From assembly GCF_032854445.1 (NCBI RefSeq), contig NC_088296.1, positions 12,252,706-12,316,705 of the forward strand: a stretch of DNA of 64,000 nt, given 5' to 3'. The position numbers and the translations under genes are program-made. Of this stretch, positions 58,625 to 64,000 are shown in pieces; the first letter of the stretch is position 1; each line of letters begins with the position of its first letter. Below the pieces are notes generated by a model. That model was not told the origin of the DNA. It saw only the letters and a program-made list of their open reading frames with translations, and ran no database searches. The DNA is from Liolophura sinensis. Taxonomy: Eukaryota; Mollusca; Polyplacophora; Chitonida; Chitonidae.

Positions 58625-59861
58625 CTGATGATTGTTAATTAGCAATGTTTATTTGTTCAAGAGCTGCTGTGACTGGTCAAAGGACTGGGGCTAGTTATCA
58701 GTTTATTTACTTACTAAAATTATCTTTGGACTTTGAGTACCTGTCTCACCCCAAAAATTTAAATAATATTATCAGTGACCTTTGCCCTTATGTCGTAAAT
58801 ATACATTGTAGTGTGGAAATATGACATGTTATTGGACTGAACCACTTTCGTATATATGGTGTTGGTAAGGATAGGAAATGATCCTGAATGGAAATTGCAG
58901 ATTTGTTTGGTGTCTGCTTCACAAGATTGATTTCTGACCTTGAATCTTCACCCTCTTGCCAGCGTTCCTTCACTGACCACAATGGTACTTACCACCAAAG
59001 AGTATCCAATCAAATCAGCCAAAATAAACGAGCTTCAAGAGCTCTCGGGCCTAGAATAACCACTCCTAGTACCTCTGCCGGACTGTCCAAATAAATAGCC
59101 TGTCCTCCCGTGTAGGTTTCAGCAGCTAACGGGGCCCAGCCTGCTGATGGCTGCTGACAGGTACCCGGCAGGGAGGAAATGGGTCCAGACAATGGATGGC
59201 TTGTCCACCTATGGCAGTCTTAACCCAGATTGATTCCTGTCTGGCCTAGGCACCAGGTACCCCTTCTTCAAGCGTTCGTTCAAGAACAATTCCACTCGTC
59301 AAGGAGAGCAATTCCTCTTCGGTCCGGCTCAGCCTGAGTTAGCACTGAGCTCCTGACCATTTCTAGATTGTTGTTAAGTACCACTGTTTCTCGGAATTGC
59401 TTTTAAGGCCGCAGACTTTGAGGTAGGGGCAACCCTCATTAACTTTGGTAGAGATTTCTTTGTGTCTCTTTGACATGCCATCTACCTACGGCAGAATAGT
59501 AATTGATAATACTTTAATTAACGGGGAAATTGAATTAGAACAGGACCAGTTTACCTTGAGAGCCATCACAAAAATATCCATGCTCACATCCACACATCCA
59601 TGTATAATCTCTTAATCCCTTAATCCCAGGTGTTCAGGATGAACTATAGCCTTCATGGACATTTGCAAGCTGAAGTAAGGATAAATAAATTCGGGCTGCA
59701 TTCATAGTGAGTAATTTATAAGTAATCGCATACATGACAGATACACAGGTACAGTATATATGAACAAAATAACTTTACAAAAATAAAATAATAGTTTACA
59801 AAGCTTATGTGGGTACTTTTAGGATTATTTAGTGTTAGAAGTGAAAAATGTATAAACTACA
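58625..59861. promoter_or_regulatory. Downstream intron with a candidate regulatory island
   Basis: 59000-59480 is GC-richer, mixed in composition and CpG-containing, without simple repeats or phase-compatible exons. Enhancer candidate only. Confidence 0.25.
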
Positions 59862-60735
59862 GAATTTGGTTTGTGTGTACAAACTACAGCGTTTGGTTTG
59901 TGTGTGCAAACTACAGTGTTTGGTTTGTGTGTACAAACTACAGCGTTTGGTTTGCATGCACTAACTACAGCGTTTGGTTTGTGTGTACAAACTACAGCGT
60001 TTGGTTTGTGTGTACAAACTACAGCATTTGGTTTGTGTGTACAAACCACAGCGTTTGGTTTGTGTGTGCAAACCACAGCGTTTGGTTTGTATGTACAGGC
60101 TACAGCGTTTGGTTTGTGTGTGCAAACTACAGCGTTTGGTTTGTGTGTACAAACTACAGCGTTTGGTTTGTGTGTGCAAACTACAGTGTTTGGTTTGTGT
60201 GTACAAACTACAGCGTTTGGTTTGCATGCACTAACTACAGCATTTGGTTTGTGTGTATAAACTACAGCGTTTGGTTTGTGTGTACAAACTACAGCATTTG
60301 GTTTGTGTGTACAGACCACAGCGTTTGGTTTGTGTGTGCAAACCACAGCGTTTGGTTTGTATGTACAAGCTACAGCGTTTGGTTTGTGTGTGCAAACTAC
60401 AGCGTTTGGTTTGTATGTACACACTACAGCGTTTGGTTTGTGTGTACAAACTACAGCGTTTGGTTTGTATGTACAAACTACATTGTTGGGTTTGTGTGTA
60501 CAAACTACAGCGTTTGGTTTGTATGTGCCAACTACAGCGTTTGGTTTGTATGTACAAACTACAGCGTTTGGTTTGTATGTACAAACTACAGCGTTTGGTT
60601 TGTGTGTACAAACTACAGCATTTGGTTTGTATGTGCAAACTACAGCATTTGGTTTGTGTACAAACTACAGCGTTTGGTTTGTATGTACCAACTACAGCGT
60701 TTGGTTTGTGTCTACAAACTACATCATTTGGTTTG
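59862..60735 (+). repeat. Minisatellite, 27-bp unit, about 32 copies, with a 10-unit higher-order repeat
   Basis: Units read 'TTTGGTTTGTGTGTACAAAC' plus TACAGCG. The length is nine codons, so several frames stay open on both strands (319, 203, 199 and 186 codons). The variant TTTGCATGCACTAACTACAG occurs at 59951 and 60221, 270 bases = 10 units apart, with matching variant order between. This indicates block duplication. Confidence 0.95.
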
Positions 60736-63005
60736 TAAATATACATGTAGGTTTTTTGCAAAATAAGACCATAGACTACAGTTTTCAACACTGCATGTGG
60801 ACTTCATGTGGACTTCATGTAGTGGGATTCAGACCACAGATATGTGTACAGATCCAGACTCGCAGAGCTGACAAATTGACTTTGTAGGAATGTAGAAAAC
60901 CCATCAATACCAAGTTAGACACATTTTGGTAGAAATTGCCATTTGCCTGAGAAATTTGAGAGAATCTGACAGATGTCCTGGAAATCTCACCTTACCACAA
61001 AAACCTGTGTGCTTGGGCTTGTAGTGTCTACTTGTGCATTCGCCAGCATATATTACAGTACCAAGTGCCCTGAATCCAGGTAACTTAACCCACCATTAAC
61101 ATCTTTCTACCTGAACCAGCATATAGAAGTGTGCATTTACTGGCCAGGGTTAAGTGTACACCCAAATGTTCTCACTTTATGGCAGATTTATGCAAATGGG
61201 TGCGAGTTTTATTACTCTGTCTGACACCTTTTGATAGGGTGGGTAAGCCCTGGACATTAATTAGTGGACGTAAATCTGCATAAATTAACATCTACAGGTG
61301 ACATTTACTTACCTGATTTTCATTACAGGTAAGCCATACACCTGTGTTAAGTGATGTGTTAGCAGGTGAAGAGCCTTGTCCAGAGTGTACCGTGTACATG
61401 TACTATACTGAGAGTGTTGAATAGCTGATATCCTTGAGCTTTTCCAAGGTCCCATATGCAAAATGAGTTTTGTCTTAGGTTGACGTGTTTACTTGTGAAT
61501 TTATTTGAAAATGGAAATTGATTTTGAATGTTGAAATTAATTTGCAAGATTTTGCTGGATTATTTGCTGCCATTTTTAATTTATTTTTTGTTTAAATAGC
61601 ATTTGGAAATTACAGTATTTATTCATTTGATTACTTCTTGTTTAAAGGCCATACAAGGAAAAGTAGGCTAGCATTATGCTATGTTAGTACATGGTTCATT
61701 TTTTATTCTTTCAAAACGTTGGAAAAAAGTATTGAAAATGATCACAGACAAGGATAGGTGTTTCAGAGTCACTGGTATGTTGAATTTCAGTTTTTTTGAG
61801 TAGGCCCTTCAAAGGAGATCATTTGATAATATTCATTTTAAGCATGGGATGACAAAGGTACACATACGTGAATGTATAGATCTGCATTCATCTGTATATA
61901 GATCTAGTACACAGGGTGATTTAATTTCTTTCGATTTCACACAAACATCAAAACCATGGGACTAAGCCGATTTAGATTGCAAAGGACGTAATCTTTGATC
62001 TCTTTCAAGTTCAACAGGATAAAAATCAGACGATTCCTATTCACCAGCCCCTGATAAAACCACATGGCCATACCTTAGCTAGCCAGTCTCAATGGAACTG
62101 TCGAAATTTGTCTCTTTTGATCTCGTAATTAACTGGCTTGTACTTCACAGTCGATAAGAACAGCTCGTCGAAAAATTGACCCATTTCAAAGCGTCTGACT
62201 GCCAGACAAATTGCTTCGACACTTTAGCTTCAGAAAGATGTGGACAAAGAAAGGTGGTACATGTATGTCGTTTGAGAAAGGAGCTGAAAAAAGAAGAGAC
62301 AGAGGAAAAAAAAAGAGTACTGGGGTAGGGACAGTGGTGAAGGTGGAGATGGGTTCACTACGCTAGGAGAAATAAGTACATGTAATTCGGGGTTAAAACT
62401 TGATGAGATCGCATCTCTTGTCTCTAACACAAGATTTAAGTAAGTGGCAGTTGGCTATTCAGTTCTCTTACCCCCCCTTCCCCCTCCTCCCACATGTCCA
62501 TTAAGATTGAGTGGCTTAAGGATGCAACAAGAGTCTCTGTGTCACACACAGACAAGTTGTACTTGTACACCTCAGTTTTATGCCAGGCCATACATGTAGA
62601 TTTTTGTTATTCTGCTTTGTGTACCTGAAAGTTTACATCACTGTTCTGAAGTGCCTGACTGCATATTGGTATATTTACTAACGTTGACATGTTTTATTTT
62701 GAACTGGGACTAAGCAGATCTAAAATTCTGTTAGTCAGTCAAATCGTTGACATCCTATCCTTCTGTATAGGCAGGCCATTATTTTGAACATTGACCTGAG
62801 TGTAAGCTGACATGAAACCCTGTGGTATAATGAGCCTATTTGCAAAAGTTCACTGTACATATATAAAACAACATTCAGTCATGTTACAAATGCTGTTACA
62901 AAACTCCATTCAAATTAGAAACTAATGTGAATTTGACCTTTGCTTTAAATGATATCACTCATGATGAAATTGGACACCCCAAGTAGTGTATATAAGACCT
63001 GAACA
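60736..63005. promoter_or_regulatory. Downstream intron with a candidate regulatory island
   Basis: Mostly AT-rich. 61900-62230 is mixed in composition with a TCF/LEF-type CTTTGATC at 61993-62000, a second TTTTGATC near 62116 and a GTAATTAAC word. No exon is recognised. Confidence 0.3.
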
Positions 63006-63070
63006 TAATGCGCTGTCCTTGTGGCACATAATGCACTGTCCATGTGGCACATAATGCACTGTCCATGTGT
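63006..63070 (+). repeat. 23-bp tandem repeat, about 3 copies
   Basis: Units of 'ATAATGCACTGTCCATGTGG' plus CAC. Confidence 0.9.
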
Positions 63071-64000
63071 GGATATCAGCCAACATGCCTGACCCCCAGT
63101 TTGTAGGTCTTACCAATTACGAGGTAATCATACCTTTGAGAAAAAAGAATGAAAAAAAAAATGCCTCAAAAGGCATTTTGCTAATGGTGGGGCATTTTGA
63201 CATGGGCAATTTATTAACAGTATTTTGTAGAGGCCTTGCATCTTTGCTGCAATCAGATTGAACCTGTCAAAATGCCTGTGTAGCTGTCCGGCGAAATCGG
63301 CTGAGTGTAATTCTGTAAACCTGAACTTTTATCAGCAAAGGCCATAGGGCGTCCTGTTCCTGTACAGACCAGTTGAGCTGTGGTGCAGCTTGCGTGATAT
63401 GATGTACCAGCTATCATGGCTTCAAAGAGTTTTAGCATTAGCAGCATCATACATGAGCAGTCTGAATTTAGCATTTGCCGACCTGCTTGAAATGTGACCA
63501 GTCTTGTGCCTTTACAATAACAAGAGCCATACATTGTTGTCAGAGTTTGATGCAGTGCGTGTGACCAGTATATCAGCATAGTATTTTTACATGAGACGTA
63601 TGTTTCAGCTCATTTGCTTGTTTGTCAGAGACCCCGCATTCTGATTTAACGATGTTGCCGTGTTGCGAGTTTAAGCGCTCAAATTCGCCCCCTCATCAAC
63701 ACCAGTGTTTACCTTGCATGTATTCGGGTGGAAATGTAACACTGTTGTCGAAGGGCTGATCCGATATTGTCGCCAGCTTGATTTGAATAATTACACGAAA
63801 GCGCCAGATATTGGTTGTATTGATCGAAAGGAAAGGATTAAATGCCGGCAGCGACTCTGGCGCCAGTCTGTCTGGCCTGGGACAAAAGACGACGGACTGA
63901 AGATGATTGGACCAAGGGACCTGCGGGGAAAATCCAGCTTCGTTGAAAGGCTTCAGCCTGCGTTATAAACAAATAAGATGTTGGCCCCGCAGAGAGTAGA
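63071..64000. other. Window end, no gene supported
   Basis: The last 400 bases are GC- and CpG-richer. Frames at 63253-63579 (minus) and 63705-63968 (plus) have no recognisable domain. The plus frame is not joined by a clear acceptor in phase 1. Confidence 0.4.

Noticed and set aside
59807-60887. 319-, 203-, 199- and 186-codon frames
   Set aside because: Product of the 27-bp array, open in several frames on both strands at once, which points to unit length and not selection for one protein.

Overview
This is AT-rich animal nuclear DNA with eukaryotic gene architecture: one short coding exon, a very long intron, canonical GT-AG splice sites, and tRNA-derived SINEs with AAATAA or ACTC tails. 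I see no bacterial operons, IS elements or CRISPR array. The two SINE families (one with an RNA polymerase III head and a long conserved central/3' part ending in AAATAA repeats, one ending in CACTCACTC) and the abundance of TACATGTA-type words are, from memory, typical of molluscan and other lophotrochozoan genomes. I would call it mollusc-like, but the species cannot be read from the sequence.

Only one protein-coding gene is supported, on the + strand. A promoter/5' UTR region (about 7130-7433) is followed by a first coding exon at 7434-7536, with a strong Kozak context, an in-frame stop just upstream and a GTGAGT donor. The next convincing exon is a 72-base internal exon at 56854-56925, with a long polypyrimidine tract, CAG acceptor and GTGAGT donor. 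Phases agree (1/1), so the simplest model is an intron of about 49.3 kb. The joined N-terminus has two hydrophobic stretches and suggests a membrane protein. I do not recognise the family. The rest of the gene lies beyond the window.

Layout: 1-7130 is intergenic, with SINE remnants, a 32-bp minisatellite and a possible MITE. 7130-7536 is the promoter and first exon. 7537-56853 is the giant intron. 56926-64000 is probably the next intron. About a fifth of the window (roughly 12-13 kb by my count) is tandem minisatellite, with unit lengths of 14 to about 135 bp and up to about 35 copies. Almost every long open reading frame is a by-product of these arrays. Several show higher-order block duplication: 10 x 27 bp, 6 x 26 bp, and 275 bp made of 41- and 37-bp monomers. 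Two arrays of one 61-bp unit lie in opposite orientation 0.7 kb apart and could fold into a long hairpin in the pre-mRNA.

Between arrays are moderately GC- and CpG-richer islands with homeodomain-, GATA- and TCF-like words that could be intronic enhancers. This needs cross-species alignment. No discrete novel system with protein parts is visible. The unusual content is the repeat architecture, the promoter motif cluster and the unrecognised gene.
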